Positions 45,658 through 55,400 of a stretch of DNA of 64,000 nucleotides are shown one piece after another (positions within the stretch are counted from its first letter, which is position 1; each line of letters opens with the position of its first letter). The notes under the pieces were generated by a model that saw only the letters and a list, made by a program, of their open reading frames with translations, was not told where the DNA came from and did not search any database. Both the position numbers and the translations under genes were made by a program. The stretch spans positions 930,001 through 994,000 of the forward strand of contig NZ_JAEMWU010000001.1 in NCBI RefSeq assembly GCF_017303215.1, given 5' to 3'. This stretch comes from Microbacterium esteraromaticum. Its GTDB lineage: Bacteria > Actinomycetota > Actinomycetes > Actinomycetales > Microbacteriaceae.

Positions 45658-46640
45658 GCCTGCGCCGACCGCGCGCGGCACTGGCCATGACCCCCGATCT
45701 GCCCGAACCGCTGTTCGGTGCGGACTACGCAGAGCGCTTCGCGCCGGCGGTGGAGCTGCTCGGGTCTCTCGAAGACGTCGCCCCGGAGCAGTGGGAACAG
45801 ATCGAAGTGCTGATCGGATGCTGGGGCGCGCCCGAACTGGATGCCGACCTGCTGGCGCGCATGCCCCGGCTGCGCGGCATGGTCTACGCGGCGGGTTCGG
45901 TGCGCGGCATCATGACGTCCGAGGCCTACGAACGCGGAGTGCGGATCAGCTCGGGAGCCGACGCGAACGCGGTGCCGGTGGCGGAGTTCACGTTGGCCGC
46001 GATCCTGCTTGCCGGCAAGCGCGTTTTCGCCATCGACGAGGAGTACCGGCGCACGCAGCAGTACCGGCCGGCGAGCACCGCGCACGAGCGATGGGGCAAC
46101 TTCGGCACGCGGGTCGGCATCATCGGCGCCTCGCGCATCGGTCGGCGGGTGATCGAGTTGCTCGCGCCGTTCGACGTCGAGGTGCTCGTGTGGGACCCGA
46201 CCCTGCAGCATGACATCGACGGCGTGACCCGGGTCGGGCTCGACGAACTGCTGTCCACGTCGGACGTGGTGAGCCTGCACGCACCCTCGCTACCCGAGAC
46301 CCGGGGAATGCTGGGAGAGCGCGAGCTGGCCCTGCTGTCGGACGGCGCCACGCTGATCAACACCGCACGCGGCGCGCTGATCGACCAGGACGCTCTCGTG
46401 CGCGAGCTGAACGCCAGACGGATCCACGCCGTGATCGACGTCACCGAACCCGATGTGCTGCCCGTCGGGCATCCGCTGTTCTCGGCACCCAACCTCACCC
46501 TCACGCCGCACATCGCCGGCTCGCAGGGGTCTGAGCTGCGTCGACTCGGAGACGCGGCCTTTGACGAGCTGCAGAGATTCGCACGCGGCGAGATGTTTCG
46601 CCATGACGTGTCGGAGCCGCAGTTCGCGCTGCTGGCCTGA
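45654..46640 (+). CDS. D-2-hydroxyacid dehydrogenase
   Basis: A 328-residue NAD(P)-dependent oxidoreductase. The nucleotide motif GIIGASRIGRRVIELL is in the middle; the catalytic Arg is in INTARGALID, and the His in LTPHIAGSQGSEL. The acid region is VTEPDVLPVGHPLF. It interconverts a 2-keto acid and a D-2-hydroxy acid. The start used is the GTG at 45654, giving a usual family length; the frame is open to 45579. It is the first gene of the carbohydrate locus after the 14-mer operator, so it may act on a sugar-acid intermediate. Confidence 0.88.
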   Translation: MSLRRPRAALAMTPDLPEPLFGADYAERFAPAVELLGSLEDVAPEQWEQIEVLIGCWGAPELDADLLARMPRLRGMVYAAGSVRGIMTSEAYERGVRISSGADANAVPVAEFTLAAILLAGKRVFAIDEEYRRTQQYRPASTAHERWGNFGTRVGIIGASRIGRRVIELLAPFDVEVLVWDPTLQHDIDGVTRVGLDELLSTSDVVSLHAPSLPETRGMLGERELALLSDGATLINTARGALIDQDALVRELNARRIHAVIDVTEPDVLPVGHPLFSAPNLTLTPHIAGSQGSELRRLGDAAFDELQRFARGEMFRHDVSEPQFALLA

Positions 46641-46673
46641 CGCGACGGAACCGCAGGTTGAGAAGGAGAAGTC

Positions 46674-47738
46674 ATGCGAGCGGCAGAGCGACGCTCGGCG
46701 ATCGAACGTGAGCTGAACCTGACCGGACGCGTCGACGTCGCGGTGCTGGCCAGACAGCTCACCGTCTCGCCGATCAGCATCCGACGCGACCTCAACGACC
46801 TCGTCGAGAAGGGGATCGCGCGCCGGGTGCATGGCGGGGCGATCGCCGCGCGGATGCCCTCCGCAAGCGGCCCGCAGATCGTGCGACGCCCGCCGCCCGC
46901 CCGCAGCGAGGGCGGGATCATCGGCCTGGTGGTGCCCTCATCGCACTATTACTACGCCGGGGTTCTGGAAGGCGTGAAAGCCGCGGCGGTCGAGGCGCGC
47001 GTGCGCGTGGCGCTGCTCGTCTCGGGGTACTCGCAGGAGCAGGAGCTGGCCCAGATCAAGCGGCTCGTCGATCGCGGAGTGACGTCTCTCATCGCCACAC
47101 CCGCCGTCATCCCCGAACGCGACCCGCGCACCTACGAGGCCCTGCGGGAGGTCGGTAGTCCGGTCGTGCTGCTCGAGCGGGACGGCGGCGATGACTTCGC
47201 CATGCTCGACTCGGTGCGCTCCGACCACGAGTTCGGAGCCAGGCTGGCGTTTCAGCAGCTCGCAGACGACGGGCACCGGTCGGTGGCGCTGGTGTCGGCC
47301 GAGCGCACGCCCACGGCCGGATGGCTGCGCGCCGGATTCGAGGCGAAGCGCGGCCTGTTCGATGGTGCGACCGAGCGGATGGCGATCCCCTCGGCTCCGG
47401 AGTACGCCCCGGAACTGCAGGAGAGCCTCGACACTGTGCTGGACCGCTTCGCACAGCTCGGCACGACCGGAGCGCTGGTGCACTCCGACCTCGCCGCCGT
47501 CGCGCTCGCGCAGCGCGCCCGCGAGCGCGGCATAGACGTCTCGGTCATCGCGTACGACGACGAGATCGCGGCGCTTGCCGACCCGCCCATGGATGCTGTC
47601 GCGCCGCGCAAGCATGAGGTCGGGCGGCTTGCGCTGATGACCGCGCTGGAGCGGGCGGGGCAGAGCGCGGAAGACGTGGTGCCGCGGCATGTGACGGTGC
47701 CGCCCGCGTTCGCGCTGCGGCGTGCGCAGGACGCGTAA
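46674..47738 (+). CDS. Hybrid transcriptional regulator: DeoR winged helix plus LacI-type sensor domain
   Basis: A 354-residue protein. Residues 1-60 are a DeoR-type winged helix (RRSAIERELNLTGRVDVAVLARQLTVSPISIRRDLNDLVEKG, then RRVHGGA). Residues about 80-350 are a periplasmic-binding-protein-like sensor as in LacI/GalR proteins (GLVVPSSHYYYAGVLEGVKAAA, DSVRSDHEFGARLAFQQLADDGH, GALVHSDLAAVAL, VIAYDDEIAALADPPM). It would bind a sugar-like ligand and control DNA binding. It lies between the two genes preceded by the same 14-mer, making that 14-mer its likely target. It follows the dehydrogenase gene by 33 bp. Confidence 0.9.
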   Translation: MRAAERRSAIERELNLTGRVDVAVLARQLTVSPISIRRDLNDLVEKGIARRVHGGAIAARMPSASGPQIVRRPPPARSEGGIIGLVVPSSHYYYAGVLEGVKAAAVEARVRVALLVSGYSQEQELAQIKRLVDRGVTSLIATPAVIPERDPRTYEALREVGSPVVLLERDGGDDFAMLDSVRSDHEFGARLAFQQLADDGHRSVALVSAERTPTAGWLRAGFEAKRGLFDGATERMAIPSAPEYAPELQESLDTVLDRFAQLGTTGALVHSDLAAVALAQRARERGIDVSVIAYDDEIAALADPPMDAVAPRKHEVGRLALMTALERAGQSAEDVVPRHVTVPPAFALRRAQDA

Positions 47739-47749
47739 CGACCAGCTTC

Positions 47750-47763
47750 TGATCGTTTGATCG
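47750..47763 (+). promoter_or_regulatory. Shared 14-mer operator, copy 2 (carbohydrate locus)
   Basis: TGATCG-TT-TGATCG, identical to copy 1. It ends 7 bp before a -35-like TTGAGT (47771-47776), which has a CATAGC -10 (47793-47798). Similarity to copy 1 extends downstream into a TGGTT word next to the -35. Confidence 0.75.
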
Positions 47764-47853
47764 TTATGGTTTGAGTCGTCCAATCGATCGGTCATAGCAT
47801 CGCGTCGACGGAGAGCCCTTTCCCACGGCTCGCCCCGGACCGAAGGAGTTCCT

Positions 47854-49248
47854 GTGCAGATCACCCCCACCACCCGTCGGCGGGCCACCGCCACCGCAGG
47901 GGCGCTCGTGCTGAGCGCAACCCTGCTGCTCACCAGCTGCGCGTCCACCGACGCGGCACCCGCGGATGCCGGCGAGCCGGTCGGCCCGTTCGGTGCTCCC
48001 TCGGCGCAGTCGATCGAGGTCTACGCGTTCGATGGCGGATACGGCACCGAGTACACCGACGCCGTGATCAAGGTCTACAACGAGCAGCTGCCTGACAGCG
48101 AGGTCGACCTCAAGTCAGTGCAGGAGATCTCGACGCAGCTGCAGCCGCGCTTCGTCGGCGGCAACCCGCCGGACCTGATCGACAACTCGGGCAAGCCGAT
48201 CGAGACCACGACGCTCGCTGACAGCGGCCAGCTTCTCGACCTGGGCGAGCTGCTCGAGGCGCCCTCGTGGGATGACCCTGACGTGACCGTCGGCGAGACC
48301 CTGACCCCCGGTGTCGTCGAGACCGGCACGTACGACGGAAAGCTGCTCGAGCTGCGCTACGTGAACACCGCCAAGGGCCTGTGGTACTCGCAGTCGCTGT
48401 TCGAGGAGCACGGCTGGGAGATCCCCACCACCTGGGACGCCTTCGTCGAGCTCGGTGAGCAGGCGAAGAACGAGGGCATCGCCCTGTTCGCCTACCCCGG
48501 ACAGGTCATCAGCTACCCCGCCGACGTGTTCATCACTCTGATCGGCAAGCAGGCGGGCATCGACGCGCTGCGCTCGCTCGACAACCTCGAGAGCGGTGCC
48601 TGGGAGTCGGATGTCGTCGTCGACGCGTTCGGAGCCCTCGCCGAGCTGCACGACAAGGACCTGATCCTGAAGGGCTCCGAGGCGCTGACGCACACCGAGG
48701 CGCAGACCGAGTTCGTCCGGGGTGAAGCACTGTTCTACCCGGCGGGCTCGTGGCTCGAGAACGAGATGAAGGGCGTCACGCCCGAGGGCTTCGACATGGC
48801 GATCACGCCGATCCCGCTGCTCGACGAGGCCACCGCAGCGCTCGGATTCGAGCAGTTGCAGGTCGCGCCCGGTGAGGCATTCATCATCCCCACCGAGGCG
48901 AAGAACCCCAAGGGGGCGATGGAGTACCTGCGGGCCATGCTCTCGAAGGAGGCCGCGTCGGAGTTCTCGCGCCTGACGGGCGCACCCACCGTCGTCAAGG
49001 GTTCGCTGGAAGGCGTCGACGTCACGCCGGCACTGCAGACGGTGACCGACGCGATCGAGGTCGGCGGCAACGCCGAGCTGCGTGTGTCGTTCCGTGGCTG
49101 GTACGAGCCGCTGCGCACCCAGTGGTTCACGACTCTCGGTGACGTGCTCGCTGGCCGGGTAAGCCCCGAAGAGGCCTCGCAGACGATGCAGCAGGCGGCC
49201 GACGAGATCGCCGCTGACGACAGCATCACGAAGTACACGAGGGACTGA
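47854..49248 (+). CDS. Sugar ABC transporter substrate-binding lipoprotein (NgcE-like)
   Basis: A 464-residue binding protein. Signal peptide with lipobox LTSC (Cys near residue 29), then VYAFDGGYGTEYTDAVIKVYNEQLPDSEVDL, FVGGNPPDLIDNSG, YVNTAKGLWYSQSLFEEHGWEIPTTWDAF and ALFYPAGSWLENEMK. The style is that of actinobacterial NgcE/family-1 sugar-binding proteins, some of which bind N-acetylglucosamine or chitobiose. Here the ligand is more likely a product of the fucosidase and lyase-like enzymes downstream. GTG start at 47854. First gene of the transporter unit behind operator copy 2. Confidence 0.9.
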   Translation: MQITPTTRRRATATAGALVLSATLLLTSCASTDAAPADAGEPVGPFGAPSAQSIEVYAFDGGYGTEYTDAVIKVYNEQLPDSEVDLKSVQEISTQLQPRFVGGNPPDLIDNSGKPIETTTLADSGQLLDLGELLEAPSWDDPDVTVGETLTPGVVETGTYDGKLLELRYVNTAKGLWYSQSLFEEHGWEIPTTWDAFVELGEQAKNEGIALFAYPGQVISYPADVFITLIGKQAGIDALRSLDNLESGAWESDVVVDAFGALAELHDKDLILKGSEALTHTEAQTEFVRGEALFYPAGSWLENEMKGVTPEGFDMAITPIPLLDEATAALGFEQLQVAPGEAFIIPTEAKNPKGAMEYLRAMLSKEAASEFSRLTGAPTVVKGSLEGVDVTPALQTVTDAIEVGGNAELRVSFRGWYEPLRTQWFTTLGDVLAGRVSPEEASQTMQQAADEIAADDSITKYTRD

Positions 49249-49255
49249 GCGCGCC

Positions 49256-50164
49256 ATGAAGCACGGCCGCACCAGATTCATCACCCTCTTTCTCGCAGCT
49301 CCGCTGGTCCTGTACGGGGTGTTCATCCTCTACCCGTACGTCCAAGGCGTGATCATCTCGTTCACGGACTGGAGCGGCTACTCGCGCGACCGGGAGTTCA
49401 TCGGCTTCGCGAACTACATCAAGCTGGCCGGCGATGATCGATTCTGGGCGGCCCTGTCGCACAACGCGATGTTCCTGCTCGTCCTCCCACCCGTCACGCT
49501 CGGTATCGCGCTGGTCTTCGCCGCGCTCACCAGCGTGGCGGGCGGGAAGGGCGGACGGGTCGGCCCGATCGCCGGCTCCGGCTGGTACCGGGCGATCTAC
49601 TTCTTCCCGAACATCCTGCCCATCGTGATGAGCCTGGTGCTCTGGCAGTTCGTGTTCAATCCTCGTATCGGCCTGCTCAACGGCTTTCTCGAAGCGGTCG
49701 GACTCGGGGCCTGGGCGCACGCCTGGCTCGGTGACCCGAACACCGCGCCGTGGGCGGTGCTGAGTGTGCTGGTGTGGGGGCAGATCGGCTTCTACTACGT
49801 GCTGTTCTCGGCATCGATCCAGGGCATCCCGCGCGAGTACTTCGAAGCCGCCCAGCTCGACGGCGTCGGCCGGTTCCGCATGTTCTTCACGATCACGCTG
49901 CCGATGATGCTGCAGACCGTGCAGGTCGCGTGGATCTACATCGGGATGTTCGCGCTCGACATGTTCGTCACCGTCGCGATTCTCACACCCGACGGTGGAC
50001 CTTCCGGCTCGACGGACGTCATCGCGACATACATGCAGCGGCTCGCGTTCAGCGGCGGTCGCTTCGGCTACAGCGCGACCATCGGCGTCGTGCTCACGGT
50101 GCTCACGCTGCTGTTCGCCTTCATCACCTTCCGTGTGACGCGCCGCGAGCGCGTCGAGTACTAG
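49256..50164 (+). CDS. Sugar ABC transporter permease (MalF/NgcF type)
   Basis: A 302-residue permease with six transmembrane segments. It begins with FITLFLAAPLVLYGVFILYPYVQGVIISFTDWSG, and the EAA loop is EYFEAAQLDGVGRFRMFFTITLPMMLQ. It forms the membrane channel with the next permease. Seven bases separate it from the binding protein gene and 8 bp from the next. No ATPase gene is in the locus, so a shared MsiK-type ATPase encoded elsewhere must power it, as in many actinobacterial sugar importers. Confidence 0.92.
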   Translation: MKHGRTRFITLFLAAPLVLYGVFILYPYVQGVIISFTDWSGYSRDREFIGFANYIKLAGDDRFWAALSHNAMFLLVLPPVTLGIALVFAALTSVAGGKGGRVGPIAGSGWYRAIYFFPNILPIVMSLVLWQFVFNPRIGLLNGFLEAVGLGAWAHAWLGDPNTAPWAVLSVLVWGQIGFYYVLFSASIQGIPREYFEAAQLDGVGRFRMFFTITLPMMLQTVQVAWIYIGMFALDMFVTVAILTPDGGPSGSTDVIATYMQRLAFSGGRFGYSATIGVVLTVLTLLFAFITFRVTRRERVEY

Positions 50165-50172
50165 GAGTCGAC

Positions 50173-51120
50173 GTGACCGCTCCGATCATGACCCGTCCCG
50201 AGGCTCCGTCGAAGGGCGCCTCGTCGCCGGCATCCGCTCCGGCTCCCGGTGCGGCGCTTCCGCGCAAGCGCCGCACCAACCCCTATTCGTGGCTGACCGA
50301 GTCGCTCGGCAAGGGCGTCGCGCATGTGTTCCTGATCGCGTGGGCGGTCATCGCGCTGTTCCCGATCCTGTGGGGTGTGTTCAGCTCGCTCAAGGCGAAT
50401 GACGAGATCTTCGCCTCGCCCTGGGCGATGCCCGAGGCGCTGCAGTGGGACAACTACGTGCGCGCCTGGAACGAGGCCGATATCGGCCGGTACTTCTGGA
50501 ACACGATCGTCGTGGTCGGCGGATCGCTGATCGTCACCATGGTGCTCGGCGCGATGGTCGCGTACGTGCTGGCACGCTTTCAATTCCGTCTGAACCGCCC
50601 GATCTTCTACCTGTTCATGGTCGGCATGATGTTCCCGATCTTCCTGGCGATCGTGCCGTTGTTCTTCGTCGTCAACGACCTCGGCCTGCTGGGCACGCAT
50701 CTCGGGCTGATTCTGGTTCTGTCGGCCTACGGGCTGCCGTTCACCGTGTTCTTCCTGGTCGGGTTCTTCGCGACGCTGCCCGAGTCGGTGGCCGAGGCAG
50801 CCCTGCTTGACGGATGCGGGCATGCCGAGACGTTCTTCCGGATCATGCTGCCGATGGCCAAGCCGGGGCTGGTGAGCGTCGGGATCTTCAACTTCCTCAA
50901 CCTGTGGAACAACTACCTGATCCCGCTCGTGCTCAACCCGGACCCCGAGAAGTACGTGCTCTCGCAGGGACTCGCATCCCTTGCCATCACTCAGGGCTAC
51001 GCCGCCGACTATGGCGCACTGTTCGCCGGTCTGGTCATCGCGATGCTGCCGGTGCTGGCCGCCTACCTCGCCTTCCACCGGCAGCTGCAGGGCGGCATCT
51101 CTCTCGGCGCGCTCAAGTGA
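50173..51120 (+). CDS. Sugar ABC transporter permease (MalG/NgcG type)
   Basis: A 315-residue permease. A 55-residue Pro/Ala-rich cytoplasmic start (RPEAPSKGASSPASAPAPG) precedes six transmembrane segments: VFLIAWAVIALFPILWGVFSSLK, TIVVVGGSLIVTMVLGAMVAYVLA, LFMVGMMFPIFLAIVPLFFVV and others. The EAA loop is ESVAEAALLDGCGHAETFFRIMLPMAKPGLVSV. GTG start at 50173, with AGGAG upstream. Partner of the preceding permease. Confidence 0.92.
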   Translation: MTAPIMTRPEAPSKGASSPASAPAPGAALPRKRRTNPYSWLTESLGKGVAHVFLIAWAVIALFPILWGVFSSLKANDEIFASPWAMPEALQWDNYVRAWNEADIGRYFWNTIVVVGGSLIVTMVLGAMVAYVLARFQFRLNRPIFYLFMVGMMFPIFLAIVPLFFVVNDLGLLGTHLGLILVLSAYGLPFTVFFLVGFFATLPESVAEAALLDGCGHAETFFRIMLPMAKPGLVSVGIFNFLNLWNNYLIPLVLNPDPEKYVLSQGLASLAITQGYAADYGALFAGLVIAMLPVLAAYLAFHRQLQGGISLGALK

Positions 51121-51174
51121 CGCCGACGACGCCGCAGTAGTACGTCTCGAATACGACGAAGGAGTACGTTTTCC

Positions 51175-52458
51175 ATGACTGACACCGCCGATCGCACCGC
51201 GTGGTTCCGCCACGATCACTTCGGCATGTTCATCCACTACGGCACCTATTCGGTGCTGGGGCGGCAGGAGTGGGTGAAGCGTTTCGACCGCGTCCCCGAT
51301 GACGAGTACGTCCGGCTCGCCGACCATTTCGACCCCGACCTGTTCGACGCCGGTGAGATCGCCCGGCTGGCCAAAGCGGCCGGCCAGAGGTACGCCGTGC
51401 TGACAGCGAAGCACCACGAGGGCTTCTGCCTGTGGGACACGGCGACCACTGACTACTCGATCGGCACGACGCGGGGGCGCGACCTCGTGCGCGAGTACGT
51501 CGACGCGTTGCGTGCCGAGGGTCTGCGCGTCGGGCTGTACTTCTCGTTGCTGGACTGGCACCACCCCGACTACACGGTCGACTGGTCGCATCCGCTCGGC
51601 AACCGCGACGACATCGATGACCTCAACGCGAACCGCGATATGGACCGTTTCCGGGCCTACATGCGTGAGCAGCTGCGCGAGCTGCTGACCGACTACGGCA
51701 CGATCGACTACCTGTTCGTCGACTTCACGCAGCCCGGCCCTGTCGACGGTGTTCCCGGCAAGACGCCCGAGGACTGGGACGCCGAGGGGCTCATGGCAAT
51801 GTGCCGCGAGCTGCAACCCGAGATGATCATCAACGATCGGTTCGGCATCCCCGGCGACTTGGCCACCCCCGAGCAGTACCAGCCGGTCAAGCCGATCGAG
51901 GTCAACGGCGAGAAGGTGCTGTGGGAAGCGTGCCACACCATCAACGGTGCCTGGGGTTACGACCGCGAGAACACCGATGACAAAAGTCCCGAGCTGCTTG
52001 CGCGAATGCTGGCGCAGACCGTCTCGCTCGGCGGAAACCTGCTGCTCAACGTGGGTCCGACCGCGCGCGGTGAGGTACCCGAGGGACATGACGACATCTT
52101 GCTCGAAGTCGGGCGGTGGTTGCGCCGCAACGGCGGTGCGATCTACGGCGCCGGCCCTTCGGAGTTCGAATCGCCCTCGGGCGTCGTTTACACGCAGAAC
52201 GGCAACAAGCTGTTCGCGCACATCTTCGACTGGCCGTTCAAGACGCTGTACCTGCCGGGGCTGGCCGACCGGGTGACGTTCACTCGCCTGCTATCCGACG
52301 GCGCGGTCATCAACACGTACCCGATCGTCACCGACCCCGATCACGTCGGCGCGAGTCTGCACCCGGCCGCGCCGGAACCGGGCACGCTTGTGCTCTCCTT
52401 GCCGGTCGTCCGTCCCAAGGAACTGCTTCCGGTCATCGAGTTGACGCTCACCGACTGA
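51175..52458 (+). CDS. Alpha-L-fucosidase (GH29)
   Basis: A 427-residue glycoside hydrolase. GH29 landmarks: WFRHDHFGMFIHYGTYSVLGRQEWV, RYAVLTAKHHEGFCLWDT, LRVGLYFSLLDWHHPDY, and DYLFVDFTQPG in place of the common WFDG nucleophile strand. The C-terminal part has GGNLLLNVGPTARGEVPEGH and a small beta domain. It removes alpha-linked L-fucose by a retaining mechanism. No signal peptide is seen, so it works on imported oligosaccharides. It lies 54 bp after the permease gene in the same unit. Confidence 0.92.
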   Translation: MTDTADRTAWFRHDHFGMFIHYGTYSVLGRQEWVKRFDRVPDDEYVRLADHFDPDLFDAGEIARLAKAAGQRYAVLTAKHHEGFCLWDTATTDYSIGTTRGRDLVREYVDALRAEGLRVGLYFSLLDWHHPDYTVDWSHPLGNRDDIDDLNANRDMDRFRAYMREQLRELLTDYGTIDYLFVDFTQPGPVDGVPGKTPEDWDAEGLMAMCRELQPEMIINDRFGIPGDLATPEQYQPVKPIEVNGEKVLWEACHTINGAWGYDRENTDDKSPELLARMLAQTVSLGGNLLLNVGPTARGEVPEGHDDILLEVGRWLRRNGGAIYGAGPSEFESPSGVVYTQNGNKLFAHIFDWPFKTLYLPGLADRVTFTRLLSDGAVINTYPIVTDPDHVGASLHPAAPEPGTLVLSLPVVRPKELLPVIELTLTD

Positions 52459-52498
52459 AGCAGAACACTCCATCGATCTACACAACGAGGTGAAGAGC

Positions 52499-55400
52499 AT
52501 GAGAAAACACAGGACCCGCTGGGCCAGTGCGGCGATCGTCGCCGCACTCCTGGTCTCACCGATCTCGGCGGCCGCCGTCGAGGTTGGTGAGGACGCCGTC
52601 GCGAACGGCTCGTTCGAACAATTCACGGGGGCGAACCCCGACAGCTGGGGGCGCTGGAACGCAGCCGGAACGGGGGAGGTGACACGGGTTCCTGGCATCG
52701 CCGGGCAGAACGCCGTGCAGATCACGACCAACACGACTTCGTCGCGCCTGGCGTTGGTGCAGGACGTGCCGGTGACCGCCGGGCTGTACCGATTGGACTT
52801 CCAGGTGAAGCGTACGGGCATGTCGGGCAACGGCACCGCGGGCATCCGCATCAACGTCGCGGGGGCGACGTCGGCTCCGTTCATCGGCGGAAACACCGAC
52901 ACCGACGGCTGGACGCCCGCTTCCGCATGGGTGCGGGTGCCCGCGGGGTCGACCAGCGCGCGCGTGCACCTGTTCAACGACATGGTGAGGGGCACGATGA
53001 CGGTCGACGACGTGCGCTTCTCCAGGGCGGATGCCGACGACTTCGTCCTCGCATCGATCACGGCATCCGGCGACATCGGGCTCGATTGGGATGTGACGGA
53101 TGCGCGAGGCGCCGACCACTACGAGATCATGCGCGAGACGGTGGGGTCCGAAGCGGAGGCGCAGCTGGTGCGCCGAGTGCCGGCCGTTCTCACCGAAGCG
53201 ACCGACCAGGACTGGAACCCCGGCGAGAGCTACGTGTACACGGTGATCGCGCGCGACAGCGGTGGGGCGGAGGTGTTCCGCACGACGGAGGCGACGATCA
53301 CCGCGCCGGACGAGAGCAACATTCTGACCAGCTCGTTGGCCGCAATCGAGGCTGAGGCAGATGTGCATCTCAGTTGGGCCGCTGCGCGCGATGTCAAGGG
53401 AGCGCTGTCGCTCGTGGCATCTGACGAATCCCTCGCGGGTGGAGATCTCTCTGACGCGACGACGGTCGCCACCGGCGTTGAGGCGGTGGGATCGGCCCGA
53501 GCCCAGACACCGGCGCGGTACTTCGCGCTCGTCGCGGACGGCGAGGTCATCGCCACCGCAGCACGGGGAGCGCAGTCGCATCCACGCATCATGTTCACCG
53601 ATGAGGTGCGCGACAAGATCGCGCGCATCACAGCGGTTCCCGGCACCCCGCAGGAACAGCTCGAGGTGATCACCGCGCGGGTCGACGGAGGTGTCGGGAC
53701 CTCGGGAACCTCGGCACATCGCTACGCCCGCGAGGCCGCCTTCCTCTACCAGGTGACGGGTCAGCAACGGTACGCGGACCTGACATTCGAGGCGTTCGAG
53801 ATCGCCGCGGATGAGACGCCATTCGGCGCCAGTCAGCCACTGGATACCGCGAACCCCGCTTCGCAGCTGGCGCTCGCCTACGACTGGGCGTACAACGGTT
53901 GGAGCAACACCCAGCGGACGTTCGCGCAGGAGTACTTCGAACGCGCTGCGGTACTGCTCGAACTCGCCGATCACCCCAACATGGTGTGGGACGACAAGGC
54001 GAGCAACTGGGTCGGCGTCACGCGCGGCGCAGAACTTGCGCAGCATCTCGCCGTGCGCGGTGACGGTGACTACGGCATGCGTGATGCGCGGATCGCGCGT
54101 CTGCTCGACCAGCTCTCGCGTCACGCGGAACAGGGCTACTCAGAGTCCGGCTGGTATCAAGAGGGGCTCGACTACCTCGACTACGACAACATGATCGCCA
54201 CCACTGGCGTACTTGGGTCGTTCGATGCGGGTATCGATGCCATCAAGGAGGCATGGTACGAGCCGCAGACCGCGAGTCTGCTGCTGCATGCCGCATCGCT
54301 CCGGCAGGGGACGGGATCATCTCTGCAGTGGGGCGTGGGGACCGGCGGCCAGCCGGCATGGCCGCTGTACTTCGACCGCGCGGCCGAAGATGGTGAGCTC
54401 GACCGCGTCGCCGCGATGTTCGAGCGCACGCAGGGGCATCTCGCCGAGAACGGCTGGTACTCGCCGGGGTTCGGGCTCTACACCTTCGCCTACTGGCCGG
54501 AGGAGAGCCCGCCGAGTCTTCGGAGCGATGAGGTGCTTCCCGCGCTGTACGACGCCGAGTCCGGCGTCGCGATGTTCCGCAACCGGATCCAGGATGCCGA
54601 TGATGTGCTCATTGGGCTGCACAACCGCAACCACGACCACCTCGGCTGGAGCGGCCTCGACACCTTCGGGCTCTCGATCATCGGCGGTGACACGCTGTGG
54701 GCGGGGCAACCCGGCAAGAGCGCGGCCGATGCGGCCAAGTACTCGCGGGTGTTCGTCGACAATGAGATCGCACAGGAGGTCGGGCACGGTCGTACCGAGG
54801 CATCCCGTTCGTACAACGCGCAGGGTGGCGGCTACGTGCTGTTCGACGGTGCAGGCAACCTGGGGGTCGCGACGGCCACGCGTGAGGCCGCTGTCGACAT
54901 GACGCCCCGCGCGACAGCCGACACCATCATGGTGCTCTCGGACTCGTTCTCCGACGACGAGGCCCGTCGTTGGACGTGGCAGCTGGCGCCGCAAGCCGGG
55001 GTGACGGCTGAGATCGCCGATTCGGTCGACGGTGCGCGCCAGATCGTCCTGCGCAATGGTGACGCCTGGATGCAGCTCACGCTGCTTGATGCCGATGGTG
55101 CCGAGATCACGTACGCCGATGGAGTGCTGCGGATCCAGCGCGCCGGGAAGACCGCCGACTTCGACATCGTCGCGGCGTTCGGTACAGGCGCGGACCTGCC
55201 CAGGGTGGAGGTGATCGGAACCGTCATCGCCATCGACGGGTTCGTCGCGGATGCCAGTGACCTCGCCGACTTCGAGCCGGTGTCGGCGGCCAATGTGTGG
55301 GACGCATCAGCCTCGTACCGCGCTGGTGATCGAGTCAGCTTCGAAGGAAGCCTGTTCGAGGCGATACGGCCGACGAGCGCCGATGAACCGGGCGAGAAGC

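Noticed and set aside
50161-52221. 686-codon minus-strand open frame
   Set aside because: Antisense to a sugar permease and GH29 genes; no family similarity.
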